Source of the DNA: Acetobacterium woodii
GTDB taxonomy: Bacteria; Bacillota; Clostridia; Eubacteriales; Eubacteriaceae
Assembly (NCBI GenBank): GCA_016213825.1
Contig: JACQZP010000013.1
Span: 109,146-173,145 of the forward strand
DNA: 64,000 nucleotides
Direction of reading: 5' to 3'
Made by a program: the position numbers and the translations under genes
Notes under the pieces: model-generated
What the model saw: the letters and a program-made list of their open reading frames with translations, nothing else
Told to the model about the DNA's origin: nothing
Database searches by the model: none
In this document: positions 1 through 8,069 of the stretch, in pieces
Layout of the letters: every line of letters begins with the position of its first letter
Position numbering within the stretch: the first letter of the stretch is position 1

Positions 1-2
1 CG

Positions 3-1094
3 GAAATTGATGACGCCCAATTTGAAGGTGTTGATGTTGTCCGCTTACCACTGGGTATTTTGGTTGAAGTGGCTGGCAAGAGTATGCAAAAAGATTTTGA
101 ATCGGTTCTTGAACGTCGAATTCATTATTTCACCAATTACATCGACGGGGCTATGCATGTCGGACAACGGAATATTGCCTGGATTCGTTTGACTAAAGAA
201 GCCTTTGAAAAAGGGTTCCGGTTAAAACACATTGGCGAAGTGCTCTACGCAAAAATGCGCGCAGACTTTGACAATGTTGTGGATAAATGCCAGGTTACAT
301 TATACACCAATCTGGCAGATGTCGAACGGCTGGAAGAAGAAATGGTTAAACCAATCTACGCCGAACGTGATGAACGAATGGGTGCACTAACTGACGAAAG
401 TGTTGAAACTTTCTATACCTGTACGCTATGCCAGTCATTTGCTCCAAGCCACGTTTGTGTGGTCACACCGGAACGGCTCGGTTTGTGTGGCGCGGTTTCC
501 TGGTTGGATAGCAAAGCTACCAAGGAATTGGATCCCGCTGGTCCTTCCCAACCAATTGAAAAAGGCGAAGCCGTTGATGAAAAAATAGGTATTTGGGAAT
601 CGGTTAACAAAACGGTTGCGGCCGCTTCTCAGGGTGCTGTTGAGCGGGTAACGCTGTACTCAATCCTGGAAGATCCGATGACCTCCTGTGGTTGTTTTGA
701 ATGTATCTGCGGAATCATGCCAGAAGCCAATGGTGTTGTCATTGTTAACCGGGAGTTTAGTGAAATTTCGCCAGTAGGAATGACTTTTGGCGAACTGGCT
801 TCGATGACTGGTGGTGGGGTTCAGACACCTGGCTTTATGGGTCACGGTCGTCATTTCATCGGCTCTAAAAAATTCATGTCAGCTGAAGGCGGTTTAACGC
901 GAATTGTCTGGATGCCAAAAGAATTAAAAGACGATGTGGCTGAACGCTTAAATAAAGCAGCATTTGAGTTAACCGGGATCGAAAATTTCGTCGACATGGT
1001 TTGCGACGAAACGATTGCCACTGATTCTGAAGCGGTATTGGAATTCCTGGAATCTAAAGGCCATCCAGCCTTGGCGATGGATCCAATTATGTAA
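3..1094 (+). CDS. acsB: Acetyl-CoA synthase catalytic subunit, C-terminal part (5' end outside window)
   Basis: Acetyl-CoA synthase condenses CO, a corrinoid-bound methyl group and CoA into acetyl-CoA, the last step of the Wood-Ljungdahl pathway, in the cytoplasm. The reading frame is open from base 3, so only the C-terminal half is present. The A-cluster ligands are visible: CTLC followed by two more cysteines (near 420-490) for the [4Fe-4S] cluster and proximal nickel, and the SCGC tripeptide region near 687-698 that supplies the Cys-Gly-Cys site of the distal nickel. The product ends normally. A CooT-type nickel gene follows about 120 bases later, which fits a role in nickel loading. Identification is firm; an internal TTG near base 60 is not the real start. 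Confidence 0.97.
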   Translation, partial: EIDDAQFEGVDVVRLPLGILVEVAGKSMQKDFESVLERRIHYFTNYIDGAMHVGQRNIAWIRLTKEAFEKGFRLKHIGEVLYAKMRADFDNVVDKCQVTLYTNLADVERLEEEMVKPIYAERDERMGALTDESVETFYTCTLCQSFAPSHVCVVTPERLGLCGAVSWLDSKATKELDPAGPSQPIEKGEAVDEKIGIWESVNKTVAAASQGAVERVTLYSILEDPMTSCGCFECICGIMPEANGVVIVNREFSEISPVGMTFGELASMTGGGVQTPGFMGHGRHFIGSKKFMSAEGGLTRIVWMPKELKDDVAERLNKAAFELTGIENFVDMVCDETIATDSEAVLEFLESKGHPALAMDPIM

Positions 1095-1143
1095 TAAAAC
1101 AGCCTTAAATTAAGACTGATATAGTATTATAAATGTATAGTCG

Positions 1144-1165
1144 CCCCTTAGCTTGTGTTAAGGGG
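1144..1165 (+). other. Hairpin between acsB and cooT
   Basis: CCCCTTA (1144-1150) and TAAGGGG (1159-1165) form a 7-bp stem with an 8-base loop. No T-run follows, so it does not look like an intrinsic terminator. It may be an mRNA processing or stabilising element between acsB and the small downstream genes; this is inference. Confidence 0.4.
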
Positions 1166-1212
1166 TGGACTGTGTTAAAATAGCCTCAAATAAAAGAAAG
1201 GAGACTGAGAAC

Positions 1213-1410
1213 ATGTGTGAATCTTCAGCTTATATGATTACTCCTGAAGGAGAAACAAAGATAATGGACTATGTTGTCGATATCGTTCCAAATGACGATG
1301 GTAGCTTGACCCTGTCCGATTTATTGGGTGGTACAAAAATTGTTCAAGGCAAACTAAAAGAAGTGAAACTTCTTAACCACAAAATTATTATCGAAGGAAC
1401 AACGGTTTAA
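1213..1410 (+). CDS. cooT: CooT-family nickel-binding protein
   Basis: This is a 65-residue protein beginning MCESSAYM. CooT-family proteins are about 65 residues and bind Ni(II) as a homodimer through the N-terminal Cys2, which is present here. They assist nickel insertion into carbon monoxide dehydrogenase, and the neighbouring acsB encodes another nickel enzyme. The ATG at 1213 is chosen because AAAGGAGACT lies just upstream and because it puts cysteine at position 2; an in-frame start at 1165 would bury that cysteine. It is followed after 2 bases by the DUF3842 gene, so the genes are probably co-transcribed. The family call comes from size, N-terminus and context. Confidence 0.85.
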   Translation: MCESSAYMITPEGETKIMDYVVDIVPNDDGSLTLSDLLGGTKIVQGKLKEVKLLNHKIIIEGTTV

Positions 1411-1412
1411 TT

Positions 1413-1835
1413 ATGAACATTGTTGTGCTCGACGGTATGGGAGGCGGCATTGGGTCACGGATTGTTGGAATCCTTAAAGAAGAAATTCCACCATATATTG
1501 AAGTATATGGGCTGGGAACTAACGCCTTGGCCACTGCTGCGATGCTAAAAAAGGGTGCCAATAAAGGGGCCACTGGTGAAAATGCCATCGCTGTAACAGT
1601 AAAAAAAGCGGATTTTATTATCGGCTCAATTGCGATGACGATTCCAAACTCCATGATGGGCGAAGTGACGCCGAAAATGGTTGAAGCCATTGGAAATAGT
1701 GACGGATTTAAAATCTATATCCCGATTCTTCCTGAAAATCACCACATTGTTTCACTGGAGGAAAAACCATTATTGCTCCAAATTCGTGAAGCCGTGTCGT
1801 TGATTAAAAAAGAACTCAATTTAGGAGACGTGTAA
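1413..1835 (+). CDS. DUF3842 family protein
   Basis: This 140-residue protein has a glycine-rich N-terminus (VVLDGMGGGIGSRIV) like a Rossmann-type or P-loop-like nucleotide-binding turn. A conserved stretch around GLGTNALATAAMLKKGA follows. It matches my memory of the DUF3842 family, which is common in Clostridia and often sits with CooT-type or nickel-related genes. It starts 2 bases after cooT stops and abuts the next gene directly, so a tight operon is likely. Biochemical function is unknown; involvement in nickel handling for CODH/ACS is inferred from context only. Confidence 0.75.
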   Translation: MNIVVLDGMGGGIGSRIVGILKEEIPPYIEVYGLGTNALATAAMLKKGANKGATGENAIAVTVKKADFIIGSIAMTIPNSMMGEVTPKMVEAIGNSDGFKIYIPILPENHHIVSLEEKPLLLQIREAVSLIKKELNLGDV

Positions 1836-2054
1836 ATGGATGCTAAATTAAATATGGATAAGGATGAAGAAATCTTCAAAGTTTTTCTGGCACATTGGAT
1901 TAACCATACGGGTGATCACATTGAAGGTTACCGGGAATGGGCAGAAAAATTAAAGGATACATCAAAAGACAGTGTTTCTAGAGAAATATTTTTAGCGATT
2001 GAAAAAATGCGAGCTGCGCAAAAGAAGATAATGGAAGCAAAAATGCGTTTCTAA
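1836..2054 (+). CDS. Small helical protein of the acsB-cooT operon, unknown function
   Basis: This 72-residue, probably all-alpha protein is rich in Lys, Glu and Met. It carries a histidine-containing segment (AHWINHTGDHIEGYREWA) that could bind a metal. The ATG follows the DUF3842 stop codon without a gap, and GGAGACG at the end of the preceding gene serves as ribosome site. Two terminator hairpins follow, so it closes the operon. I do not recognise a named family. Co-occurrence with CooT suggests a nickel-related accessory role, which is inference. Confidence 0.75.
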   Translation: MDAKLNMDKDEEIFKVFLAHWINHTGDHIEGYREWAEKLKDTSKDSVSREIFLAIEKMRAAQKKIMEAKMRF

Positions 2055-2102
2055 GAATTTTTTTCACTGCAAAATAAAAGCCAACCACAACCCATGCTTG
2101 AA

Positions 2103-2130
2103 AGCAGGACTTTTAGTTCTGTTTTTTTTA
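2103..2130 (+). terminator. Intrinsic terminator
   Basis: AGCAGGACT (2103-2111) pairs with AGTTCTGTT (2115-2123), with two G-U pairs, followed by a T-run. It lies downstream of the acsB operon. Confidence 0.7.
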
Positions 2131-2174
2131 TGTGCATGAATTGATTGGTGATTGGGAAGATGTATTTTGTAATT

Positions 2175-2216
2175 AGCCATCGAAGAAATGAAAATCATTT
2201 TTTCGGTGGCTTTTTT
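2175..2216 (+). terminator. Second intrinsic terminator
   Basis: A long stem of GCCATCGAAGAAATGA with TCATTTTTTCGGTGGC is followed by TTTTTT. With the hairpin at 2103 it makes a tandem terminator closing the acsB operon. Confidence 0.85.
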
Positions 2217-2291
2217 AATAAAAGGTTATGTGCTTATTTAGAGTTAGTGTATAATAAGTGAAAATAGAAAAATAAAAGAAGGTTTTAAAAA

Positions 2292-3113
2292 ATGCGAATA
2301 AAAGATAAAAAACGGTTTATAATTGCCTGTGGGGGATTGGCTGCAATTGTAATTCTGGTTATTGTAGTATTAACCATCGGGTTTATGAATAATAATAAAA
2401 CCCAAACATCGGCAAACAATAAACAGAATGTCGAAACAACAACCGTACAGACCACAACGGCCAAAGAAACAGCACCGGTATCCAATTCACAAACCGTTGC
2501 AGTTGAACAGCCAGTACCGGTCGAAACGAAAGATGACACTAAAAATGCCAATACGACCAGCACTGATAGCATCACCATGCTGGTCAATAAAAACCATAGC
2601 ATTGCAGCCAGTTATGTGCCCGCCGATCTGGTGACAGTTAATTTGCCATCAACCCGAGAAACGCAGATGCGAAGCGTAGCGGCGGAAGCCTTGGTTAAAC
2701 TTTTTAATGCGGCCAGTAGTGCCGGTTATGATCTTTCCTGTTGTTCCGGCTACCGATCTTACGAAACTCAGTCCGAATTGTACGCCTGGAATGTCGATAT
2801 CTATGGGGTTGATGGAGCTGAACTGGTCAGCGCCCGACCGGGAATGAGTGAACATCAGCTTGGGCTGGCCATGGATGTGACCAGCGCTACGGTAGGGTTT
2901 GATTTATTGGAAAGTTTCGGTTCGACTCCGGAAGGTCAATTCCTTAAAGACAATGCGTATAAATATGGCTTTATTGTTCGTTATCCTCAAGGTAAAACAG
3001 AGATTACCGGCTATGCCTATGAACCTTGGCATCTGCGCTATTTGGGCGTGGATGTCGCGACGGAGATTTATAACAGTGGAAAAACCATGGAAGAATATTA
3101 TGGAACAAATTAA
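2292..3113 (+). CDS. D-alanyl-D-alanine carboxypeptidase, VanY/M15 family, membrane-anchored
   Basis: This 273-residue protein likely trims the terminal D-Ala from peptidoglycan stem peptides outside the membrane. Residues about 9-31 form one hydrophobic anchor, followed by a Thr/Gln/Val-rich linker to about residue 95 and then an M15B peptidase domain. The zinc-site motifs SEHQLGLAMD and EPWHLRYLG of VanY/DdcY enzymes are both present. The ATG at 2292 follows GAAGG. It stands alone between terminators, and no vancomycin-resistance genes are nearby, so housekeeping wall remodelling is more likely than resistance. Confidence 0.92.
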   Translation: MRIKDKKRFIIACGGLAAIVILVIVVLTIGFMNNNKTQTSANNKQNVETTTVQTTTAKETAPVSNSQTVAVEQPVPVETKDDTKNANTTSTDSITMLVNKNHSIAASYVPADLVTVNLPSTRETQMRSVAAEALVKLFNAASSAGYDLSCCSGYRSYETQSELYAWNVDIYGVDGAELVSARPGMSEHQLGLAMDVTSATVGFDLLESFGSTPEGQFLKDNAYKYGFIVRYPQGKTEITGYAYEPWHLRYLGVDVATEIYNSGKTMEEYYGTN

Positions 3114-3139
3114 TTAAGCAACTATTTTGTCTGGATTGC

Positions 3140-3176
3140 AAAAGGGTATCTGTTGAAGATATCCTTTTGTTTTTAA
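3140..3176 (+). terminator. Intrinsic terminator of the carboxypeptidase gene
   Basis: AAAAGGGTATCT pairs with AGATATCCTTTT around a GTTGA loop, then TTGTTTTT. It lies about 25 bases after the stop codon. Confidence 0.8.
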
Positions 3177-3226
3177 AAAATAAAAACGAATCATAAAAAA
3201 CTATTTAAATAAAAGTGTTTTATTGG

Positions 3227-3232
3227 TATAAT
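3227..3232 (+). promoter_or_regulatory. Extended -10 promoter element for tRNA-Arg
   Basis: TATAAT preceded by TG plus one base makes an extended -10, 16 bases before the tRNA. No good -35 is seen, which is usual for extended -10 promoters. Confidence 0.6.
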
Positions 3233-3247
3233 AAGCAGGTATTTCGT

Positions 3248-3324
3248 GCGCCCGTAGCTCAGGTGGATAGAGCAGTAGTTTCCTAAACTGCGTGCCGGAG
3301 GTTCAAATCCTCTCGGGTGCACCA
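3248..3324 (+). tRNA. tRNA-Arg (anticodon CCT)
   Basis: A 77-base cloverleaf. The acceptor arms are GCGCCCG and CGGGTGC, the anticodon stem is GTAGT/ACTGC with loop TTCCTAA (anticodon CCT), and the T arm is GGAGG-TTCAAAT-CCTCT. The 3' CCA is genomically encoded. It would read the AGG codon. Confidence 0.96.
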
Positions 3325-3334
3325 AAAAGAATTT

Positions 3335-3356
3335 AACGGCGTTTGGCCGTTTTTTA
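3335..3356 (+). terminator. Intrinsic terminator of tRNA-Arg
   Basis: AACGGC (3335-3340) pairs with GCCGTT (3346-3351), followed by T-rich sequence, 10 bases after the tRNA. Confidence 0.85.
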
Positions 3357-3459
3357 TTTTAAAAATATCTTAAATAAGAAAATAAAGCCATTGCAATGTC
3401 GAACAACAAGGTTTATACTTTCAAAGATTGCAAATAAACAGAATGGGATGAGGATTAGA

Positions 3460-3645
3460 ATGGAAGACTACAAGAAATATTTAATCGTTTTTGGGCTTTT
3501 ATTGTTGTTTGCACTGATATCACCCATTATTCTGGCCTGGTTGAATATTATCCTTTCGCCCTATATTACAACGGCTGGCGTCGCAATGATCATCTTTGTC
3601 GTAACGGTTCTGATTGCCTGGTTTGGAAAGATTGGGCGAAAATAA
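3460..3645 (+). CDS. Small two-helix membrane protein, unknown
   Basis: This 61-residue protein starts MEDYKKYLI and has two hydrophobic helices (residues about 7-27 and 34-54) ending in a basic tail (GKIGRK). The ATG at 3460 is chosen because GGGATGAGG lies 6-8 bases upstream. The longer open frame from 3343 would run through the tRNA terminator and lacks a ribosome site. No family is recognised. It is probably a membrane-inserted peptide of the host chromosome. Confidence 0.6.
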   Translation: MEDYKKYLIVFGLLLLFALISPIILAWLNIILSPYITTAGVAMIIFVVTVLIAWFGKIGRK

Positions 3646-3721
3646 CGCGGTTAACATTAACTAGAGATGAAGAACAAATATAACAGATAGAACTAATTTA
3701 GAAAAACAGCAGGAGATTAAG

Positions 3722-4219
3722 TTGAAGATACGATTAGTAGAAGAGAAAGATTATCAGCGGGTACTGGATATTTTGAATGAAGCCATTGCCGCCAGGAAGT
3801 TTACGGCGCAATTGTCACCAGCGACCATGGCAATGCGTAAAGACTGGTTTATCCATCATTCAGCACCACGACATCCGATGTTTGTTGCCGAAATAGATGA
3901 TCAGGTTGTCGGTTGGATCACCCTGACAGAATTCCGGGCTGGTCGGGAAGGCTTTCGGTTTACATCCGAAGTCAGTTATTATATCGATAGCCGCTGTCAT
4001 CGAAAGGGGATTGGCTCGATGCTGATGAGCCGTGCCATTGAAGCAGCAAAGGAAATCGGTTTTCGCAATCTCGTCGCGGTGGTGTTTGACAGTAATATCA
4101 GTAGCCGAAAATTGGTGAAAAAATTTGGCTTTAAACTATGGGGACATATGCCAGAAGCAGTTGATATTGATGGAAAAAGCATCGGTTGCGATTATTGGGG
4201 ATTAAAAATAGAAAAATAA
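3722..4219 (+). CDS. GNAT family N-acetyltransferase (phosphinothricin acetyltransferase-like)
   Basis: This 165-residue GNAT fold protein transfers an acetyl group from acetyl-CoA to an amine. The order of blocks follows the Pat/YncA subgroup: an N-terminal strand with DYQRVLDILNEAI, a central VGWITLTEFR, the acetyl-CoA loop HRKGIGSMLM (the R/Q-x-x-G-x-G/A motif) and a C-terminal NISSRKLVKKFGF helix. The start is TTG at 3722 with GCAGGAG upstream. It stands alone, so the substrate cannot be inferred; methionine-derivative detoxification is usual for YncA relatives. Confidence 0.88.
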   Translation: MKIRLVEEKDYQRVLDILNEAIAARKFTAQLSPATMAMRKDWFIHHSAPRHPMFVAEIDDQVVGWITLTEFRAGREGFRFTSEVSYYIDSRCHRKGIGSMLMSRAIEAAKEIGFRNLVAVVFDSNISSRKLVKKFGFKLWGHMPEAVDIDGKSIGCDYWGLKIEK

Positions 4220-4271
4220 TAAAACGCGCTTGATTATTTGTGGCGTTGCTGATATAATTTTAATGTTGTTC

Positions 4272-4295
4272 AAAAAGGCTTGGCCTTTTTTTTAT
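4272..4295 (+). terminator. Intrinsic terminator
   Basis: AAAAAGG (4272-4278) pairs with CCTTTTT (4284-4290), followed by more Ts. It separates the acetyltransferase gene from the translation cluster. Confidence 0.7.
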
Positions 4296-4353
4296 TTGGG
4301 CAGAAGCATTGGTCAAAGATAAAGAAAATCATGAATAATCAACAATGTTTTCA

Positions 4354-4383
4354 TTGACAAAAATAAGGTTGTCGTGGTATTCT
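4354..4383 (+). promoter_or_regulatory. Sigma-A promoter of rpmG-secE-nusG
   Basis: TTGACA (4354-4359) and TATTCT (4378-4383) are separated by 18 bases, about 80 bases before rpmG. Confidence 0.75.
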
Positions 4384-4463
4384 ATGTTAGTGACTATGAA
4401 AATAGGGAACGTGTGCCTGCGTGTTCCTGCGGGTGTTGATATAAGGATGTAGGAGGTGCTGGA

Positions 4464-4613
4464 ATGAGAGTAAAAGTTACTTTAGCATGTACAGAATGCA
4501 AGCAAAGAAATTACGATACCATGAAAAACAAGAAGAATAACCCTGATCGTTTAGAAGTGGATAAGTATTGCAGATTTTGCAAGAAGCATACACCACATAA
4601 AGAAACGAAATAA
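4464..4613 (+). CDS. rpmG: 50S ribosomal protein L33
   Basis: A 49-residue protein starting [17 protein letters not shown]. The two CxxC pairs (CTEC, CRFC) mark the zinc-binding C+ form of L33. It sits directly upstream of secE, the standard arrangement in Firmicutes. AGGAGGTGCTGGA precedes the ATG. Confidence 0.95.
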   Translation: MRVKVTLACTECKQRNYDTMKNKKNNPDRLEVDKYCRFCKKHTPHKETK

Positions 4614-4631
4614 TGGATAAAGAGGAATATC

Positions 4632-5009
4632 ATGGCAACAAATAAAAAAGCTAAAAATGCCAGTAGTAAGCAAGGAAAAGAAAACACCCAGCAACAGGCA
4701 CAAAAAACCGGAGATAAGGCAACAAACCTGGTAAAAGAGGAAAAGAAAACGCCTCAATCAACGGCAAAAAATGAGAAAAAAACACAAAAGAAGTCAAGCG
4801 AAAAAAGTAAAGAACCAAATATTTTTCAAAGAATGGTCGGCTTTTTAAAAGGTGTTCACCATGAATTAAGAAAAGTTACTTGGTTGACTAAAGAAGAATT
4901 GCTTCAACGTACCGGTATTGTAGCTGGAATTGTTGGGATATTCACTTTTCTCGTTTGGGTTGTTGATACAGGATTAGGTGCACTTGCCGCGTTATTTATA
5001 AACATTTAG
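4632..5009 (+). CDS. secE: Preprotein translocase subunit SecE
   Basis: SecE clamps SecY in the protein-conducting channel of the membrane. The C-terminal part carries the amphipathic VHHELRKVTWLTKEEL helix and a single transmembrane helix (IVAGIVGIFTFLVWVV) typical of short bacterial SecE. Unusually, about 65 N-terminal residues are a Lys/Glu/Gln/Asn-rich low-complexity extension, so the protein is 125 residues where Bacillus SecE is about 60. Such extensions occur in other Clostridia. Position between rpmG and nusG confirms the call. Confidence 0.95.
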   Translation: MATNKKAKNASSKQGKENTQQQAQKTGDKATNLVKEEKKTPQSTAKNEKKTQKKSSEKSKEPNIFQRMVGFLKGVHHELRKVTWLTKEELLQRTGIVAGIVGIFTFLVWVVDTGLGALAALFINI

Positions 5010-5022
5010 GTAAGGGAGAACC

Positions 5023-5559
5023 ATGGATAGTAATCAACACGAACAGGCCCAATGGTTTGTTGCACATACCTATTCCGGTTATGAGAATAAGGTTAAAGCA
5101 AGCATTGAAGCCACAGTAGAAAACAGAAATATGGAGGACGTGATCCTAGAGGTTCAGGTTCCCGTACAAGAAGTAGTGGAAAGTAAGAACGGCAAGCGGG
5201 TCGTTAAAGAAAAGAAACTATTTCCAGGTTATGTCATGATCAAAATGTTCATGACAGATGATTCATGGTATGTTGTTAGAAATACCCGTGGTGTCACCGG
5301 GTTTGTTGGTCCTGCCTCAAAACCTGTACCCTTGTCCAAGGCTGAACTAAAAAGCATGGGCATTCGTCAACAGCGTGTTGAAATAAGCATGCATGTTGGA
5401 GAAGAAGTCAAGGTTATTGAAGGACCATTGGAAGGTTTCACCGGAGTTATTGAAGAAGTACATGCTGAGAAATCAAAAGTTAAGGTCAATGTTTCCATGT
5501 TTGGACGAGATACTCTCGCTGAACTGGGATTTGAACAAATAGAAAAAATTATCACTTAA
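5023..5559 (+). CDS. nusG: Transcription termination/antitermination protein NusG
   Basis: NusG binds RNA polymerase and links it to ribosomes or Rho. The 178-residue protein has the NGN domain (AQWFVAHTYSGYENKVKASIE near the start, FPGYVMIKMFM in the middle) and a C-terminal KOW domain (VKVIEGPLEGFTGVIEEV). It begins 13 bases after secE stops, with AAGGGAGAA as ribosome site, and precedes rplK and rplA. Confidence 0.97.
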   Translation: MDSNQHEQAQWFVAHTYSGYENKVKASIEATVENRNMEDVILEVQVPVQEVVESKNGKRVVKEKKLFPGYVMIKMFMTDDSWYVVRNTRGVTGFVGPASKPVPLSKAELKSMGIRQQRVEISMHVGEEVKVIEGPLEGFTGVIEEVHAEKSKVKVNVSMFGRDTLAELGFEQIEKIIT

Positions 5560-5630
5560 GGAAAAAACTATTCTTCATGCTACTCCCACTGGGAGAAAAA
5601 ATACTATAATAAAATGAAGGAGGTGTTAAC

Positions 5631-6056
5631 ATGGCAAAAAAAGTAATTGGTATGATTAAATTACAAATTCCTGCCGGTAAAGCAACACCAGCACCACCAG
5701 TTGGACCTGCATTAGGTCAACATGGGGTTAATATTATGGGATTCTGTAAAGAATTCAACGCAAAAACTGCAAATGATGCAGGAATGATTATTCCTGTTGT
5801 AATCACTGTTTATCAGGATCGTTCTTACTCATTTATTACAAAAACACCACCAGCAGCCGTTCTGTTAAAGAAAATTGCTGGAATTGAGTCTGGATCTGGC
5901 GTACCTAACAAAACTAAGGTAGCTAAGGTTACAACTGAACAATTAAGAGAAATCGCAACATTAAAAATGCCTGATTTAAATGCGGCATCTGTAGAATCAG
6001 CGATGAGAATGATCGCTGGAACCGCCCGTAGCATGGGTATTACAATCGAAGAATAA
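5631..6056 (+). CDS. rplK: 50S ribosomal protein L11
   Basis: A 141-residue protein, the usual length for L11. The proline-rich [20 protein letters not shown] motif of the N-terminal domain (thiostrepton and release-factor region) is intact, and the C-terminal RNA-binding domain is present. GAAGGAGGTG precedes the ATG. It lies between nusG and rplA. Confidence 0.98.
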   Translation: MAKKVIGMIKLQIPAGKATPAPPVGPALGQHGVNIMGFCKEFNAKTANDAGMIIPVVITVYQDRSYSFITKTPPAAVLLKKIAGIESGSGVPNKTKVAKVTTEQLREIATLKMPDLNAASVESAMRMIAGTARSMGITIEE

Positions 6057-6117
6057 TTTTAGAAGGTAGAAACACCTTAAGTGGGAGGGAAACCGCTATT
6101 ACCACAAGGAGGCAAAG

Positions 6118-6807
6118 ATGAAAAAAGGAAAAAAATATCAAGATTTGGTAAAAAGCTTTGATAAGCAAGAGTTATTTGAACTGGATGCAGCTATTGCACA
6201 GGTTAAAAAACTTGCCACTGCAAAGTTTGACGAAACCATTGAATTGCATGTAAAACTGGGTGTTGACTCACGTCATGCCGATCAACAGGTTCGTGGAGCA
6301 ATCGTTCTGCCACATGGTACAGGTAAAACAGTTAAAGTTCTTGTTATCGCCAAAGGTGATAAATTGAAAGAAGCTGAGGATGCCGGTGCAGATTTCTTTG
6401 GTGAAGACGATATTATCGATAAAATTCAAAAAGAAAACTGGTTTGATTTTGATGTAATGATTGCTACTCCAGATATGATGGGTAAGGTTGGTCGTTTAGG
6501 TCGAGTATTAGGACCTAAAGGTTTAATGCCTAATCCAAAATCAGGAACTGTAACCATGGATGTTGCAAAAGCTGTTGCAGATACAAAAGCCGGTAAGGTT
6601 GAGTATCGTTTAGACAAAACCAATATTATTCATGTAATCATTGGTAAAGCATCTTTTACCGAAGAAGCTTTAAAAGAAAACATGATGGTATTATTGGATA
6701 CTGTTAAAAAAGCAAAACCAGCTGCTTCAAAGGGTCAATACTTTAGAAGTGTTACTCTGGCAAGTACCATGAGTCCTGGAGTTAAAGTCAACACAGGAAA
6801 AATCTAG
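6118..6807 (+). CDS. rplA: 50S ribosomal protein L1
   Basis: A 229-residue L1 protein. It shows the conserved [15 protein letters not shown] segment and the signature [19 protein letters not shown]1 forms the ribosomal stalk near the E site and in many bacteria represses its own operon. Any L1 autoregulatory site here would lie upstream of rplK; none was identified. Confidence 0.98.
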   Translation: MKKGKKYQDLVKSFDKQELFELDAAIAQVKKLATAKFDETIELHVKLGVDSRHADQQVRGAIVLPHGTGKTVKVLVIAKGDKLKEAEDAGADFFGEDDIIDKIQKENWFDFDVMIATPDMMGKVGRLGRVLGPKGLMPNPKSGTVTMDVAKAVADTKAGKVEYRLDKTNIIHVIIGKASFTEEALKENMMVLLDTVKKAKPAASKGQYFRSVTLASTMSPGVKVNTGKI

Positions 6808-6845
6808 GAGTTTATTGATTGATTTTACATAAACTCTAAAACGAC

Positions 6846-6874
6846 TTGACATAGAAAATGACAAATGATACAAT
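6846..6874 (+). promoter_or_regulatory. Sigma-A promoter of rplJ-rplL
   Basis: TTGACA (6846-6851) and TACAAT (6869-6874) have an ideal 17-base spacer. The transcript would begin just upstream of the L10 leader. Confidence 0.85.
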
Positions 6875-6881
6875 AGCGTCG

Positions 6882-7012
6882 TTGTTAAAGACGCATTCAT
6901 CCATAGACAGTAGGTGTACATAAATCCTACCGAGGTTGAAGAGAAAAAAGCTTATTATTAAATATAAAGCTCTCTTCACGCTGTGGAGTGAGCTTTTTTG
7001 ATACGATTTTTA
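6882..7012 (+). ncRNA. Ribosomal protein L10 leader
   Basis: A structured stretch of about 130 bases lies between the promoter and rplJ. It contains the AGTAGGTG...CCTACCGAGG segment typical of L10 leaders and a stem formed by GAAGAGA and TCTCTTC. L10 leaders bind the L10-L12 complex and repress rplJL. Assignment rests on position and partial motif match; a covariance-model search would settle it. Confidence 0.75.
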
Positions 7013-7032
7013 AAAGGAGGTGCAGATAATAC

Positions 7033-7554
7033 ATGCCAAAGATTGAAGTAAAACAAGTTGTAGTACAAGAAATTGCAGAAAAACTTCGTAACGCTCAAAC
7101 AGCGGTTCTCGTCGACTATCGTGGTTTGAATGTTGAAGAAGTAACTGAGTTGCGATCCCTGGCTCGAGCAGCAGGTATCGACTACAAGGTATATAAAAAT
7201 TCAATGATGCGGTTCGCTGCTAAAGAAACCGGCTTTGAAGGTTTACTTGACGTTTTGGTTGGACCTACTGCAATTGCTTTCTGTGATACAGATCCAGTTG
7301 CGCCAGCAAAACTACTTAGCGAGTTTGCAAAAAAACATAAAGCTTTAGAAATTAAAGCAGGTATGGTTGATGGTAAGGTTTTAGACGTTCAAGGCGTTGC
7401 GGATCTTGCAGAATTACCACCACGAGAAGTACTGGTTGCCCAGGTTCTTGGTGGCTTAAACGCACCAATTTCAGGTTTTGTTAACGTACTTAACGGAAAC
7501 ATGCGTGGATTGGTTGTCGCATTAAATGCGATTGCAGAACAAAAACAAGCTTAA
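7033..7554 (+). CDS. rplJ: 50S ribosomal protein L10
   Basis: A 173-residue protein beginning MPKIEVKQVVVQEIAEKL, with the conserved AVLVDYRGLNVEEVTELR and YKVYKNSMMRFA blocks. L10 anchors L7/L12 dimers to the ribosome. AAAGGAGGTG precedes the ATG by about a dozen bases. It is co-transcribed with rplL. Confidence 0.98.
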   Translation: MPKIEVKQVVVQEIAEKLRNAQTAVLVDYRGLNVEEVTELRSLARAAGIDYKVYKNSMMRFAAKETGFEGLLDVLVGPTAIAFCDTDPVAPAKLLSEFAKKHKALEIKAGMVDGKVLDVQGVADLAELPPREVLVAQVLGGLNAPISGFVNVLNGNMRGLVVALNAIAEQKQA

Positions 7555-7602
7555 CTCAATTCAAAATTAAATTAAAGAAAGAATATTTGGAGGTTTTATA
7601 AA

Positions 7603-7986
7603 ATGGCAAGTGAAAAAGTAACACAATTAATTGAAGACGTAAAAGGTTTAACAGTATTAGAATTATCTGAACTGGTAAAAGCATTAGAAGAAGAATTTGG
7701 CGTAAGTGCTGCTGCACCTATGGCTATGATGGCTGCTCCAGCTGCTGGTGGTGCTGCTGAAGAAGTAGAAGAAAAAACTGATTTTGATGTAATTTTATCT
7801 GCTGCTGGCGACCAAAAAATCAAAGTTATCAAAGTTGTTCGTGAATTAACTGGCTTAGGCTTAAAAGAAGCAAAAGCATTAGTTGACGAAGCTCCAAAAC
7901 CAATTAAAGAAGGCGCTACTAAAGAAGAAGCTGATGATATTAAAGCTAAAATTGAAGAAGTTGGCGGAAGCGTCGAAGTAAAATAA
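7603..7986 (+). CDS. rplL: 50S ribosomal protein L7/L12
   Basis: A 127-residue protein. It has an N-terminal dimerisation domain ([21 protein letters not shown]), an Ala/Gly-rich hinge, and the conserved C-terminal factor-binding domain ([18 protein letters not shown]). It is followed by a terminator, not by rpoB. Confidence 0.98.
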   Translation: MASEKVTQLIEDVKGLTVLELSELVKALEEEFGVSAAAPMAMMAAPAAGGAAEEVEEKTDFDVILSAAGDQKIKVIKVVRELTGLGLKEAKALVDEAPKPIKEGATKEEADDIKAKIEEVGGSVEVK

Positions 7987-8004
7987 TTACTCGATAACCA
8001 CTAA

Positions 8005-8036
8005 AAATCACTTGCTTGCGCAGGTGATTTTTTTGT
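8005..8036 (+). terminator. Intrinsic terminator after rplL
   Basis: AAATCACTTGC pairs with GCAGGTGATTT around TTGC (one G-T pair), followed by TTTT. It separates the ribosomal genes from proS. Confidence 0.85.
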
Positions 8037-8069
8037 TTAACAGACGAACTGGTCTGAGAAAGAAAAACA

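Noticed and set aside
2292..3113. Vancomycin resistance vanY
   Set aside because: No vanH/A/X or two-component regulator genes are nearby; the family has many housekeeping members.
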